Source: Litomosoides sigmodontis (Eukaryota; Nematoda; Chromadorea; Rhabditida; Onchocercidae). Taken from it: a stretch of DNA of 64,000 bases. The position numbers and the translations under genes were made by a program. The stretch is from the NCBI GenBank assembly GCA_963070105.1, contig OY718808.1, positions 7,923,398 through 7,987,397 of the forward strand. Direction: 5' to 3'. Below, piece after piece: positions 52,301 through 64,000 of the stretch (position 1 is its first letter; every line of letters begins with the position of its first letter). The notes below the pieces were generated by a model that searched no databases, was not told the origin of the DNA, and was given only the letters and a program-made list of their open reading frames with translations.

Positions 52301-55300
52301 TTGCTATTTATATTCCGCTTCTATAGAAAATGATTTGTAATTTGTTTTGGATTTACAGTATGGATCATGTTTTCATTTGTTAATAATATAAAAGGGTACT
52401 TATGATCAGAAATAAATGTAGGAAAAAAATCGGCTAATCCTTTTATGGAAGAATGGACTTTAATACAACGCTCATTTGTGATATGTGTGAAACTAGGATT
52501 GTCATTCCCTTTTTTACTCTTCTGAAATTATTCGACCAAATCACTTTTCTACATTCCAAAATATTTTCAGCCCGTCCGTACAGTTGGGCATTCCCTAAAA
52601 CTTTTCACGTGCCATTTGTCGAACTATTAGCAATTTCGGAACGTGCTGCTGCTGTAGCTATTGCAACGGGTAAAAAAATTGGTAAGATTAATTACTTGTT
52701 TTTTTACTGCATGTAATTATGTTAAATCCTTTGAATTTTGCTGTGATTTGTAAGTTTTATGTACGTGTCACGAAACTTAAAGTTTTAGAGTTTTAGTACT
52801 TACAAAGTTTTACAAAGATTTTTCGTTTATCAGTCTTCATGCATTTGCAACATCTTACAGCTCCAATGTCCTTATTTCCGCCAACTGCGAATGCTATTCT
52901 TTATCCGGATCAGTTGGCTCGTCGTTTGGGTAATTTGAAAAATGTTTTGGCTGTGCACCATATAGAACGTCTCAAAGGATTCGTGCAACGCGTAGCTCAG
53001 AAAGGGATAAAATTGTTTACTGATAAAGGTAAATTTTTCTTTAAATATGTTTTTTTTTCTAGTGGTTTTGCAATGAGAATAGCTTTTCTTCTCTTATTGC
53101 TATGTTTCTGTTTAAACGGAAAAAACAAAAACAATTGTTTCCAGAAACAATGAGGCAATATATAGCAATGGATGCTGATACGCTAGATACTGCAAATGAT
53201 ACCTTATGTAGATCACTAAATTCTATGGAACCAGAAGAAATGGTTGAAAGGATTGTGAAAACTGGAAAAGAGCTTCTCTTGCAGGTATATTAGATAATAG
53301 TTACATCTCTACGTAAAATTTGAATCGTGCTGAAGATTGTGTTTCCCTAATGGCGACTGAAGGAATTGAACGTCGTCCGTTTTGCCTCAAAACATGCCTG
53401 AAGGAGTGAACTTATTGTTAACTTTATTGGTTATTCATCTATTCTGCTTTGCAGAACTGAGCGAACAATTGCTGATCCTTGTAATCTCTTTCTCAACGAA
53501 TTGTTTGCATGTAAAAATCGGAGGTTTTACTTCAACTAGCTGTGAAAACTTCCTTGCTTGTAATATTTACTACAACGCTTAAAAATTTGTAGGGCATTTC
53601 TCTATTTTCTTTGGTTAATGATCGTGTCAATGAAGCATTTTTGTTGTCAAATATTGGACAGCTGTACCGCTTGCAGTTGCACTGCCAAATGTACTTCACT
53701 GATTTCAATTTGCCTTATGATCCACAGAAAGAAAAGAACTCTGTTATGGAGGTTAATATAGGTTTTTTTCTTGTAGTGGTTTGAATTTATTATGTGGAAG
53801 ACAGGAAAACTGAATGTTAGCTTCAAATTTGATTTTTTTGCAAATGTTCTTTCTTAGTATTTGTTTGCTCATTCACACTTTAATGTACAGGCAATCGAGT
53901 ACTATCAGCGAGCATTGACCACTGTTACGGATTTTCGAAGTACTCAGTTTCCGCTATTTGAAAGTATTAGTAAGGATTTGGCTGGCATTTATCTGACCTA
54001 TGCAATAAGGCTTCAAGACAACGTGCAACCAGGAATGGTAGTAAGCGATCGTGCAAAGGTGATTCTGCCATTCATTAGAGCTGTATAGGTTCTTAATTAG
54101 CCGAGTGCTAAAGTTGGATCTCTAATTCAATACTTAAAAAGTTTAAGCAGATTTCCGACAATATTTTAATTGGTAATTTATCAAAAAAATCTTGATAATT
54201 ATTGAAATTGAACTATTGTGGGAAAGTTGTATTTCTCATATTTATGGAACGTTTTTGAAGATGACAGTCGAAATACATGAATTTTTGAGACGCGCTCAGT
54301 CTGCTTATGCCTTAATCCGCGATTCTGCGAAATGTTCTCCAAAAATGCATTCTTCAGCTGATCGTTCCATCATTGAAATCATGTTTCGATTCGGTAAATT
54401 ATTCCAACATGCAGCGGTATGCTTTGTTTATACTTTTAATTTAATATGTCACTGTGGCTGTTTATGTTTTGGGGAGTTATTGTGTGCTGTCAGAAATCAT
54501 TTGATGCCTCATGGATTATACCTGGATGAAACTTCTCTATCTTTGGGAATAAAGGATAGAAGAGTTTCGCGATAGTTTGTCTTCCCTTTTTTTTCGTTTC
54601 ACGAAGTGATTGAGAATGTGCATACTTCCTAATCCATTTATTTTTCGTAATCTCATGCTAATATGCATTTCATTTATTCATTCTTGAATTATTATAGCAG
54701 CAACACGGCTCTGTAGGCTCATATCGCAGGTTAAAAGATTATGAACGACAAGCGACTGAGCATTATAGCGCATGTTTTAACTACGTAGTGGAGAAGATTA
54801 GGGCTACAAGAACAAAATCATCTAAAAAGCACGAAAAAATACGTCTCCGAGAGTGCATAACAGCTTTGAGAGCTGCTCTAGAGAGTACAAAATGTTCAGG
54901 TCAGCTCTTTCCTCCTCGATTTTCTGAGCCTCAAAGTTTGCATTATTAAAACAGGCATCGCGTCGCTGTTAGCTCATTTCTTGTTTAAGGATGAGATACT
55001 TTTTTAAATTTGGATTTCTTCAGATGCCGCCACACGTGTCACTAGTGCAGATTCACGTATTAAACGTTCACGAAGATCATTGGCTGCATTATTCGTAGCA
55101 ACTCAACCACTAATGCAGCACCTGCAGACCTCACTTTCTGCTTCCGAGGAAGATAGAAAGGAATTTTTTGTTAGTATTTTCTCGTTTGTCATTGTACATG
55201 TGACCCGTTCCTATGGAACGTTTCAGTGTAACGCTGTAGTCGTAGCTGGAATGATTGTAATAACTGTAAAAATGCACATGTTGGTTTTATAAGCTATGAA

Positions 55301-55943
55301 ACATGAATTATATCATTAAACAGATTAAACAGTATAGAAGAATTTACTCGAACTGGTGAAAATGGGTAGATAGACTGCACTTCTTTCTTTCGGAAAAAAA
55401 CACACATGATTTTGTATAGTCATCATTGGTTGTTGAACTTTCGTTAGGTATCTTTCGGGTATATACCCCATAGTATTAGAGAAACGCAAATTTCTTTATA
55501 AATTACCAATATTGGTTATAAAAAGATTCTATTTGCGAAGATCTTTATTGATGTTGCCTCTAGAGAGAATTCTCGAATCTTTAAATGACTTTATTATAGG
55601 AAGATGATTCTTTAATTGATTTTAACATTTATCGCGAATCATTGCATCTCTTTGTGCAGTATGTCCGAAATATCGTCAAAGATGTTCTACAGGTATAACA
55701 AATTTGTCACAACGCATTTGTGATTCCTCTAGCATTACTAATTGCTCTTTACGAAAACTTTCCTTTTAATTGCAGTGTTTGGTTGCACGCTGCAATTCGA
55801 AAGTAAACCTCTGGAAGGACATTTATCGGCTGGTATTGCAAATTCAGATTGCAGGTGAAGGCTGTAGTTTGTCACAATGTCTGTTACAATTGACGGATTG
55901 TGCAAAGCATATAAATAATTATTTTGAAAAGTCTGAATTATAA
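46326..55943 (+). CDS. EDRF1: EDRF1 (erythroid differentiation-related factor 1) homologue, 28 exons
   Basis: Exons: 46326-46414, 46689-46943, 47131-47305, 47369-47541, 47688-47749, 47854-47954, 48113-48228, 48307-48421, 48570-48717, 48836-48960, 49236-49352, 49629-49805, 50061-50186, 50476-50596, 50749-50898, 51305-51459, 51577-51649, 51725-51991, 52571-52681, 52834-53028, 53145-53284, 53593-53751, 53891-54058, 54261-54416, 54701-54899, 55024-55169, 55600-55692, 55776-55943. Phases close to 1359 residues, near the roughly 1240 of the human protein. The segment LKKLIAAPFSKQPLNLIVHKIGKTLLLD matches the conserved EDRF1 region IKKLLKIPYSKSHVSMAVHRIGRTLLLD. Other conserved-looking blocks are CWHLGGYVKEYELIRTEDIP and the helical, TPR-like C-terminal half. 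The human protein is linked to globin and GATA1 activity; its role in worms is unknown, and worms lack erythroid cells. Exon 20 has an alternative acceptor at 52859-52860 and exon 23 alternative donors at 54037 and 54040, all in phase. Confidence 0.9.
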
Positions 55944-58900
55944 TGTTTTTCTAATTTCATTGTATTTGCGTAGTTTTACTTACAGCACAACTACTTATAC
56001 CGATGATAAAATTTCGACGGTGTACCATTAAATAACGCAGTCGTTCTATAAAGAAAGGTAGCGCAAGGAGGGAGGGGAGGGAGAGGGGGTTACTGACGCT
56101 GTCATCATGACTGACATTATTTACCTTTTCATTTAAACATTAAATAATTTTAAGTAATTTGATATTCCAATATTCCAGCCATAACTAACATATCTATCAT
56201 TTAATAAATTTAATTTATTTCTGCGTTGTACTTCAGGAATTTAGAGAATATTCTAATTATTTTAGTACTGTTTAGCCTTATCACTGTTATTTTTGGTTTT
56301 TTAATGCCTTTTCTGGTTTTTCTTGTTGATCAGTTACAGTTACAACTATAAGAGATGCGTTCGGATTTCAATTCCTTGCTTAACATGCTTCTAATATCTC
56401 AGTCTTTTTCTTCCCTTCCTTATTATGTAACCTTCCTCTGCATTCTATTTGTTCTGATGAACGCCAATTAAGTAGTGTTTGATTTGTTGAGTGTTGTTAG
56501 AATTTACTTATTTCCACTTTTATCTCACATTCATCTTTCTTACTCTCAAATAATTACGGGCCTAACACATTGAGCGGAGTTCTCTTTGCGTGTACGTATG
56601 TGTCTTTGAAACGTAACAAACGGGCATGAAGCAATTTATTCATGTTGCCGTTGTTTACGCGTTCATTTGTTTACTAATGAAGTTGTTTTGATTTACTTAC
56701 CAGTTGACATATCAAGATCGATCATTTCGAGTTCTCGGACTTAACATGACATTAAAAAGATAAAAAAAATTGTGCAAAGAATGAAACAATAAAAGGAGAG
56801 GAAATTGGAGGAGCACAACAAAAATCTATCACACCATAAAACTTGTGTGACCAAATATCATCTGAGCAATGAGCAATCGCAGTAGGCAATCATCCCAGCA
56901 ATATAATAAGAGGAGGGTGCAGCAGGAAATTCAGGTCTAAATAGACCGAGTGAAATGTCCTGATAGCTTCCATTCCTCATCTCCACCACCTATTCATCTT
57001 CGCGAACCACCATAACACTCTTAAGGCAAATTTAGTAGCGGAAGAATTCCATACTAGTAGGTTATTGCTGGTGCCATCACAACGAAGGTATCGGAAGAGA
57101 TTGAATCAAATATGAAGAGGAGATGTGGACGAATGGGACAAGCGTTCACTTCACTAGGAAACGTTCACTGCGGTGGATGTCGGTGTGACACACATTACAT
57201 GAGCGTAGTTAATGCGACCGAATACACATCAACATTTATGAGCGATGAAATTGGCTTGGCTTTCCTCCTACTGTCGCCTCGCTCATTTCGACGTCGCTCA
57301 ATAATGCTGTGTCGCACCTGGTTAAAACCAACTGCAACCGATCTAGCTAGCTGAAACTTTTCCGTGTCAACTAACCATCTCTTTCCTTTTATGCATTATT
57401 CTTGAAATGGCTCCTTAGTAGAAGTTTGTCTCTATAATCGATTGATCCTTTTCAAAACTATCCTAAAAGTTTTGAAAGATTTAAGTGAAATGCCATTTTC
57501 GTGAGTGAAAAAATTGGTTAATTCCAGCGAACGAGGAATACCATAAAAGTTGCAATCTAAATCTCCCATATTAAGCTACCGAAATTTCATTACGAGACGG
57601 CTGTTGTAGAAGAGGTAGCCAGACATTAGTGACGGAATTTAAACGGTAGATTTGAAGGTAACGATGAGCAGTAACTGTGATTTGCCCTAACTGGATAAGT
57701 AATCGGTACTTTAAACCAAAAGCAATGAGAAGGGACAGCATAACTCGCAGTACCTGTGTTTTCCAATGTAGGCGAATGGAAGATATTGAAGGATCATGAA
57801 ACTGTGAGCTGCGGTGAGAGGGAACTAATTTAGATTTTCGATCAAACTGAAGCCTCCTTCATTATCTTCTTAAACTCTAGAATGAACTGAAAAAAACTAA
57901 AACTTTGGCAACGTACAGCCACTTATGGCCTAATAATCAATATCGCTAAGACATTTCATACCTTCAAATCGCCGTATTTCAGCCAGACAGGACACCTATC
58001 ATCTGAACCATGGTGACAGCACTTTTCATGTCGAGGCGCTGGTTACATCCTTATATCATCTTATATTATCGTTTCAATACTGGGACAGCTTTTTCAGAAT
58101 GACTCATGCATTGTAATGTAGGACATAAGTCCGCGTAATGCTTCATAAGTTGGTGATTACGTGGTAACGAGTCAGTTATGGTAGGTCTCATGGGACGATA
58201 GGTCGGGTGCGGCTGCGTCGATTCGGCGAGTGTGTGTAACACGGTGACATCAGTTTGACGGATGTGACGTGAAGGATAGGAAATGATGGATTGCTGTAAC
58301 TAATACATAATCGTGGAAGAATAATTAATTATAATTTATTGTGAGAGTTCCGAACTGATAAATACCGAAATAGTTTTTCACCTAACAAAAGAAGTGTGAT
58401 TCCAGCTCTGCGCAGTAAGAGTAAAACAATAACAGTGGTGACAGATCAACAGTTCCTTTTTGCTTTTTGATGTAGTTGGTGAAGGATGAGTTTCGAGTGA
58501 AATAGTCGAGCATAGTAAGAGTGAAATATGTCAATGGCAGAAGATATAACCTGAAATTGTAGTTCTCGCCTTCCACTTTCCTTTTTCTTCTTAAATACCG
58601 CGAAACCAGCTCAGCTAGTAGCTTCATATGTGTGTTCTTCGTTGAAGTACACATCGCTGTATTGGTTGAGTTATTCGAAGCACCATGTGAAGCTGCTCTC
58701 TGACCTTGGATACAAATTTACATCCTCTATCTCGTATGCTCGGAAAATAGTTCTTGGATGCGGTAGAGATAGGGTCGATTGAGACTTGAAAGTGTTTTGT
58801 TACTCATGAAGCAATGAATAAAATGTTGTGATGACTCATGAAAATTAGGATGATATTTATGGATTCCAACTTACTACTTTTTCCTTGCTTCAATATAATA

Positions 58901-60051
58901 AAATTAGCCTTTAGTGGCACACACACACAATCATCACATCACAGGCATAACTCATCTGACTTGCTAGATTTGTAAATTCCGAAAGGTAATACAGTGTTGA
59001 AGGACCGCTCCAAGTTAAAAATTCATGTAACCTGTAAAGATCGCTCGTTACGGCTGATAGTGGGTGGAAGTGACGTTCCGCTACGTTCCTTCGCCTACTT
59101 TTGCACCGCTATTGCTACGTGGGAACATTGGGATTGGAGTGAAGAGAGTACCGTAAAGTGTTCCGCATCCTTCTGCTTGCATATCGTAGACAAAGCGGCA
59201 GATCCGTTGCATGACCAGCGCCTCTTAGTGATTCAACCACCACCACCACCTCTCTCAGCTCGTCCATTCGCAGCGTCTCTTTAGGTTGGTAGGCATGGGA
59301 CTGCTCCTCGTCGCAAACCGTACGCTATGTGCTGGCTTGCGACTTACTGTTTCGAGACGAATGGTCAGCACCATGTATGCTTTGTGGATCCGGTGGTTTG
59401 GAGATGGGCTGCATATGCGAGCTAATACGAATTCGAATTGCCTCACAATTATCACCGGTAATCAGTGATTGCTGAGTGAATTACATGGTGATAATATCGC
59501 ATTGGAACATTAAATTAGTGAATAATTAATTGCTTGAACAGCAGCAGTATCACTATATTGCATTCGATATGACATAATCATATTCTCTATGCTACGTAAA
59601 ATGCTCCCCTGATTTATTTGACAGTTAATATATTCAAATTTAGGACGGTATGAATTCGAATTACAGGATGCGCTGCTTATCATCTTTTCTAACAGCTGAT
59701 AAAATAGGTATTAGTTGATGATCGAATGATATGGTTACCTGGAAAGCATGTTTGTGTGGTGATAGAATGATAAATCCACATGTTTGTTCATTCTTTCCAC
59801 AAATTCATATTTCTGGTTTGCAACAGTGAAAATGCAAATTTCCTGATTTGAAGAACTACAAATACAGGAATAATTGCACTTTTGGTCATTTTTTGTATGA
59901 TTGATGGATTGGCGAAGAGTTTGACATGAACGGCTAGAAGCGGCGATTTAGTACAAATGAAATGATGGCCATTGATGTACAAACGAGTGCTACGCAAATA
60001 ACAACACAAATATCACAGAATATACCAGTGTTTGTATTTTACACCACTTAT
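55944..60051. other. long intergenic region with a less AT-rich island
   Basis: No secure gene. From about 57000 to 59470 the sequence is visibly less AT-rich than the rest and has open frames on both strands: plus 57112-57354, plus 58994-59284 (ending in a proline run), minus 58654-58382 and minus 59455-59255. None has a recognisable domain or a consistent splice chain. It may be regulatory DNA, an unresolved fast-evolving gene or decayed coding sequence. Confidence 0.4.
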
Positions 60052-60577
60052 TCATACGGGGTTTTGAAACTGTTTGATTTTGCAACTTTCTTGTGAAAAC
60101 TGCATTTTACTAAATGAATGAGATGTTGAAATTTTAGCCAATAAATTTCATCAACTTCTTCCTCTTCTCTACTCTCTCACTGTGTTTATTAATGAAGCTA
60201 TCTTTTACGTAATGCTAGCATAAGCTTACCAGTTTGAAAATATTTCCTATAGATTCGAGTTCTCGCGATAATAGAATAGCCCGTAGGTGTGTAATGCAGT
60301 TAATAAATCTATAAGTGATAAAAGAAAAATTTTTAGAAGTCTTGCACGTCTTTATCCGAAACTCAAGAAACGAAGTACGACAGTACCGTTGTTTAAAATA
60401 GGTGATGTTGTCGCAGAACGATGGATTATAAGTGTATGGATTATTTGACAGAAATTTAAGCAAATTTTGTTTCAATAAATCAGGGAAAGAAAGCCAAAAT
60501 TTTTTTGCTAAAATTGCTAATGCACAGAAAAAGCGATGTTTTTTGGTGCTGATTTTACGATCCTCATCTTCTTCCAT
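60052..60577 (-). CDS. orphan protein, 2 exons
   Basis: Exon 60577-60230 starts at an ATG, is open for 116 codons and ends at a strong donor (CTG then GTAAGC). It joins in phase to 60099-60052 (acceptor AATGCAG), giving 131 residues. The start is acidic (MEEDEDRK); the rest is rich in Lys, Phe, Leu and Ile with seven cysteines and no recognisable domain. It lies head to head with the TTBK-like kinase; 178 bases separate its ATG from the first recognised kinase exon, so the two may share a promoter. A long open frame ending exactly at a consensus donor in AT-rich DNA argues that it is real. It may be lineage specific; no function is proposed. Confidence 0.5.
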
Positions 60578-60755
60578 CCATTTAAACTTCTAATTATTCA
60601 AGGAGGGCGAGAATTCGCTGATGAAAGTAATAAAAGCTGTTATAACAGCATCGAATGACAAAAAGGAACGCTTCTCTCCTGCACTGATTCAAACGGAAAA
60701 ATTGAAATAATGTCGAAAAATGAAATGTACGAAATACCTGTAATACCATTTTCAG

Positions 60756-63053
60756 GGACTAATAGGTCGCGGTGGGTATGGACAAATTTTTTTTGCTATG
60801 GACAGTCGAAGGGAAGAAGTGAGAGGAGTAGCCATAAAAACAGAACTAAAAATGCGAAAAGGCAAAATTGCTAAACGAATGATTTTGGAACAAAAAGTCG
60901 GCGGCGTTCTTTTCAAGAAATTTATTGAATTCTTTTTTTTTTAAAAAAAAAAGGTGCTTAAACCAATGCTAGCGATAACTTCTTTGGTGATGACCACTGA
61001 CAGGTATTGCTTCGATTACAAGGACGGGTACATGTTCCACTTCTTTGGGGAAGTGGTTCGACAAACAAAGTTAATTATATAATTATGCAACTCCTATCAC
61101 AGAATGTGAATGATATTAGAAAGCAAAGTCCATTTAAACGTTTCTCACGTCCAACTATGGCTCGTATTGTCATACAGGTTAAGTACATCCTAAGAATTTG
61201 TATGATGTGAATTACTCAAACTGCTATCATTTTTTAGCAAAAATTCTTTAAATTCATATTCCCATTTCAATTTCATAATAAGTAAATAAGTAGGAACACT
61301 ATAATTTGTTTAAAAATGTTTGCTTTGATAATCAACAGTAGCAACTAGCCAGAAAAATGTGTTAGGTAATGAATGCTCTGACCCTTATTCCGAAATATGA
61401 AAGGTCAATCACTATTGTTGGTTGAAGCGAAGCATTTTTGCTATGCTAATCCTACGCTACAGGGGATAGCGGGATTGCGGGATATACATCAGATCGGTTA
61501 TATTCACCGAGACATTAAACCGCACAATTTGTGTTTCGGACTTTCCAAAGTGGTAAGTTTGCGAGCGCTCACAAAAAAGTTAAGGAAGTTTACAAAGTCA
61601 AATGGAAAGTTTTAGGAAAGTAGGGAAAAGATTTCAACCAGTAAATTTAGGCTTATTTAGTATTTATAAGGAGAAGGTCGAACTAATTACCTCTTCTACT
61701 TTTAATTGATTTTAATCATTGCAGGAAATTTATTTCGTCCACCTCCTGGTTTTTTTTTTCAGAGCAAACATCGTTTAGTAATTGTTGATTATGGACTGGC
61801 GCGACGCTTCCGTTATCCAAATGGTCGACTGCGCCCGCTAAGACGAGATTGCGGATTTCGTGGTACCACACTTTACGCATCATTACGAGCACATGAAGGA
61901 AAAGATCTTGGTAAGAGTTTATCCAAAACTTCATTTGTCGCTGATAAAACAAAAAAAAAACAACGAAAACTTCATTGCTAGTCGAAAACAAGAATTTATT
62001 TAATAAAAAAAATTTTAAATTTAAAACCACTTCATTAACAGGACCATCGGACGATCTAGTAAGTTTGTTTTATGCGGCCATTGAAATGGTTCTTGGTAAT
62101 ATACCATGGAAACAAGCTCGAAAAACTGAAGAAGTGAAAGCATTGAAGCAAGCTATTGTACGCTTAACTTTTCTAGAAAATCTATCCTTCACAACAATCA
62201 CAATTGTAAATTATAAACAATTTTAATTTAACAAAAGTAAGAGTGTTTGGGAATTTCTGAAAAGTTATACGTAGCATTTTGGAATTGGAATATCTCTTGA
62301 TATTCAGTGCATAAAATGATTAACACTGCTCATTCAGCACAATTATTTCACTTCCAACTATTATAAATTCAAATACATTTCATGTCAAACGAATCGGTTC
62401 ATTTCCTGGTCATGTAATTACTATCACATAATTCTCTTCCAGCAAGGAGATGATTTTCAAACTGTAACTGAGAAGGTTGGTGAAAGTTTACGTGAATTTG
62501 GACGTGCGGTACACTCAATGGATGCAAACGATGAACCAAACTATGCGGCACTTCAGAATATAATGCTTGTTGATTTTTTTCCTGTTATTAACAAATGCTA
62601 CCGCTAGAATGTGTTTTAATTAGATATTTGGAAAAAAAACAAGCCAAGAAGAAATTTGTGTAAGAAAAAGTTGAAAGAGTCTAATGGCTTTGAAGTGGCT
62701 GTTTTCTGTAGATCTGTAAAAAGCTCTACAATCATTTCAAAAGTTAGAAGATAAGGTTAGTTATGAAATTAAAAAAAATTTATTTAAAATATTCAAAGCA
62801 AAAAGCAATACTCTCTGCCATAATCATTCATGTTTCCAAGTACATGCCGTATGATCCATCTCATCAAATTCAGTAGCATCTCCCTATCACATTAAACTTC
62901 ATATAAAAAGTTAATTTCATTAATTGATGATGTGATACACTGCAGGATTTTACAAATCATAGGCAGTTGAGCGATCCATACGACTGGGATAACGATTTCG
63001 AAGAGGTATTCCATGAAAATGATATCAATGAAATGATCAGCAAGAATGAGTGA
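60756..63053 (+). CDS. TTBK-like protein kinase of the CK1 group, 7 exons recognised, N-terminus incomplete
   Basis: Exons 60756-60896, 61004-61177, 61463-61552, 61763-61910, 62042-62157, 62443-62568 and 62946-63053 join to 300 residues. The first recognised exon opens inside the domain at GLIGRGGYGQIFFA (ATP-binding glycine loop), so the start codon lies in an upstream exon not found. Catalytic features: VAIK lysine, LLRLQGRVHVPLLWGSG and YIIMQLL as in TTBK, HRDIKPHN, DYG in place of DFG, GFRGTTLYAS instead of APE (CK1-group hallmark), DDLVSLFY and the late YDWD block. Tau-tubulin kinase relatives are greatly expanded in nematodes, many sperm-linked. The catalytic residues appear intact; Tyr replaces Phe in DFG. 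A possible extra exon near 62711-62741 (ICKKLYNHFK) does not fit in phase. The product is probably a soluble Ser/Thr kinase. Confidence 0.85.
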
Positions 63054-63959
63054 TAAATGCAAGGAGGGAGAACGTTTGAGAAACAGATGACGTTCAGTAA
63101 AACGAAATATTGATCGTTTAAAAGTTCCATTTTGCTCGTTTTTTTAAATTGTATGAAAAACAGATGGTAATTGCTGAATTCATGTGACCACCTAAACACA
63201 GAGAGATGATTGTCCACTTTTCCTCTTACCTTTCCTTACTCTCTCACATTTCTGGTTACTGTTACCTTCGAGCGACTGTACACGTAACAAACTGATAGTA
63301 ATAGTCGAAAGCAATAAACAAGTGTGCACACCTGCTCATACTAAAGAAGACGACTTACAAGACACTGTGCAAGCAAACTAGAGTTGTGAGAAAAACACTA
63401 GAAGGGACAAATACAGTATGGGAGAGAAGCTGGTATGTAGCGAAGAGTCGCCGAGATTTTGAGAGGACGTTGTGCAACACTGACGGATTATTGAGTTATT
63501 CAGGGTGCTTTTTGCTGGTGGAGTGTGGTGTAGCTGTGTTGAGCCTATTTTTTGGCTTTCTCTTTTCAGTAGTGTTCCTGTTTTGTGATGGATTAATTAA
63601 CTTTCAAGGGCACGGAAAGAAAGTATCAGCGAAGATTTGATTAATGAATTGAATGTGGCATTTGATAAAAAATTGCCTGTCTTTCCTTTGCTGATTTCAT
63701 TTTAGTAATTTTGCTTTTTACGAGTTGCGTGAGAGCATTTCCATGTAAAAGCATACAAAATCAATTTCATGTGAATGCATGTTGCTCAGACAAAAGTGTA
63801 TGGTTGTTTATGCCAATCGATTAGTTGACGTTACTCGAATAGTGTTCCATGTTGATTCTCATTCTACTCCCTTCCTTTCACAAGAAGGATAGTGAGTGCC
63901 AAGGACATATCCTACAAGTTAGAATGAAGAGATCTGAATTCTATTACTGATAGGTGAAA
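63054..63959. other. intergenic region downstream of the kinase
   Basis: 3' region of the kinase gene and presumed 5' region of the next gene. A plus frame at 63386-63640 has no ATG-led domain and is probably chance or leader sequence. Confidence 0.4.
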
Positions 63960-64000
63960 ATGGTACGACGTGTATCAGCTTGTTCTGCTTGTGCTTTGGG
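63960..64000 (+). CDS. possible start of a further gene, cut by the window end
   Basis: An ATG at 63960-63962 opens a frame (MVRRVSACSACALG) that runs to the edge. An AG-rich stretch precedes it. Too short to identify; recorded only as a possible first exon. Confidence 0.2.
   Translation, partial: MVRRVSACSACAL

Noticed and set aside
58994..59284. 97-codon plus frame ending in a proline run
   Set aside because: No start context, no domain and competing open frames on the other strand. Not called as a gene.
61706..62030. Minus-strand 104-codon frame opposite the kinase
   Set aside because: It is a shadow of the kinase exons, whose catalytic motifs fix the plus strand.

Overview
The window is nuclear DNA of a nematode, most likely a filarial or other spirurid worm. 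The evidence is AT-rich sequence, coding exons of roughly 50 to 300 bases, introns with GT starts and TTTCAG-like ends, a major-sperm-protein (MSP) domain gene, a POS-1/TTP-type tandem CCCH protein, worm-style SH2-only proteins and a worm-style TTBK/CK1 kinase. The species is an inference from style and not proven. I saw no bacterial genes, rRNA, convincing tRNA, CRISPR array or autonomous transposon. Gene models were built by hand from splice signals and reading-frame phase; in almost every intron the phases close exactly, which is the main support.

Layout. 0.5-1.7 kb (+): MSP-domain protein. 4.2-2.3 kb (-): SH2-domain protein A, with a small Cys-rich gene possibly just upstream of it on the same strand. 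8.8-16.4 kb (+): 20-exon formin with DID-like, FH1 and FH2 regions. 19.2-20.7 kb (+): REEP5/YOP1-type ER-shaping protein containing a GC-AG intron. 22.2-21.8 kb (-): candidate small secreted protein. 25.5-24.1 kb (-): short F-box/leucine-rich protein. 28.6-36.6 kb (+): 18-exon receptor tyrosine kinase. 41.8-38.6 kb (-): tandem CCCH RNA-binding protein. 42.7-44.8 kb (+): SH2-domain protein B. 46.3-55.9 kb (+): 28-exon EDRF1 homologue. 60.6-60.1 kb (-): orphan two-exon gene. 60.8-63.1 kb (+): TTBK-like kinase. At 63.96 kb a further gene may begin and run off the window.

Biology. The content mixes signalling (receptor tyrosine kinase, two SH2 adaptors, TTBK-like kinase), cytoskeleton and membrane shaping (formin, MSP-domain protein, REEP) and post-transcriptional or proteolytic control (CCCH protein, F-box protein). 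The SH2 pair looks like distant paralogues of one worm family, and copy B seems to lack the phosphotyrosine-binding arginine. No functional cluster of the bacterial kind is present. The least expected items are the small genes that are hard to see as open frames because their exons are short: the F-box protein, SH2 protein B, the secreted candidate and the Cys-rich gene upstream of SH2 protein A.
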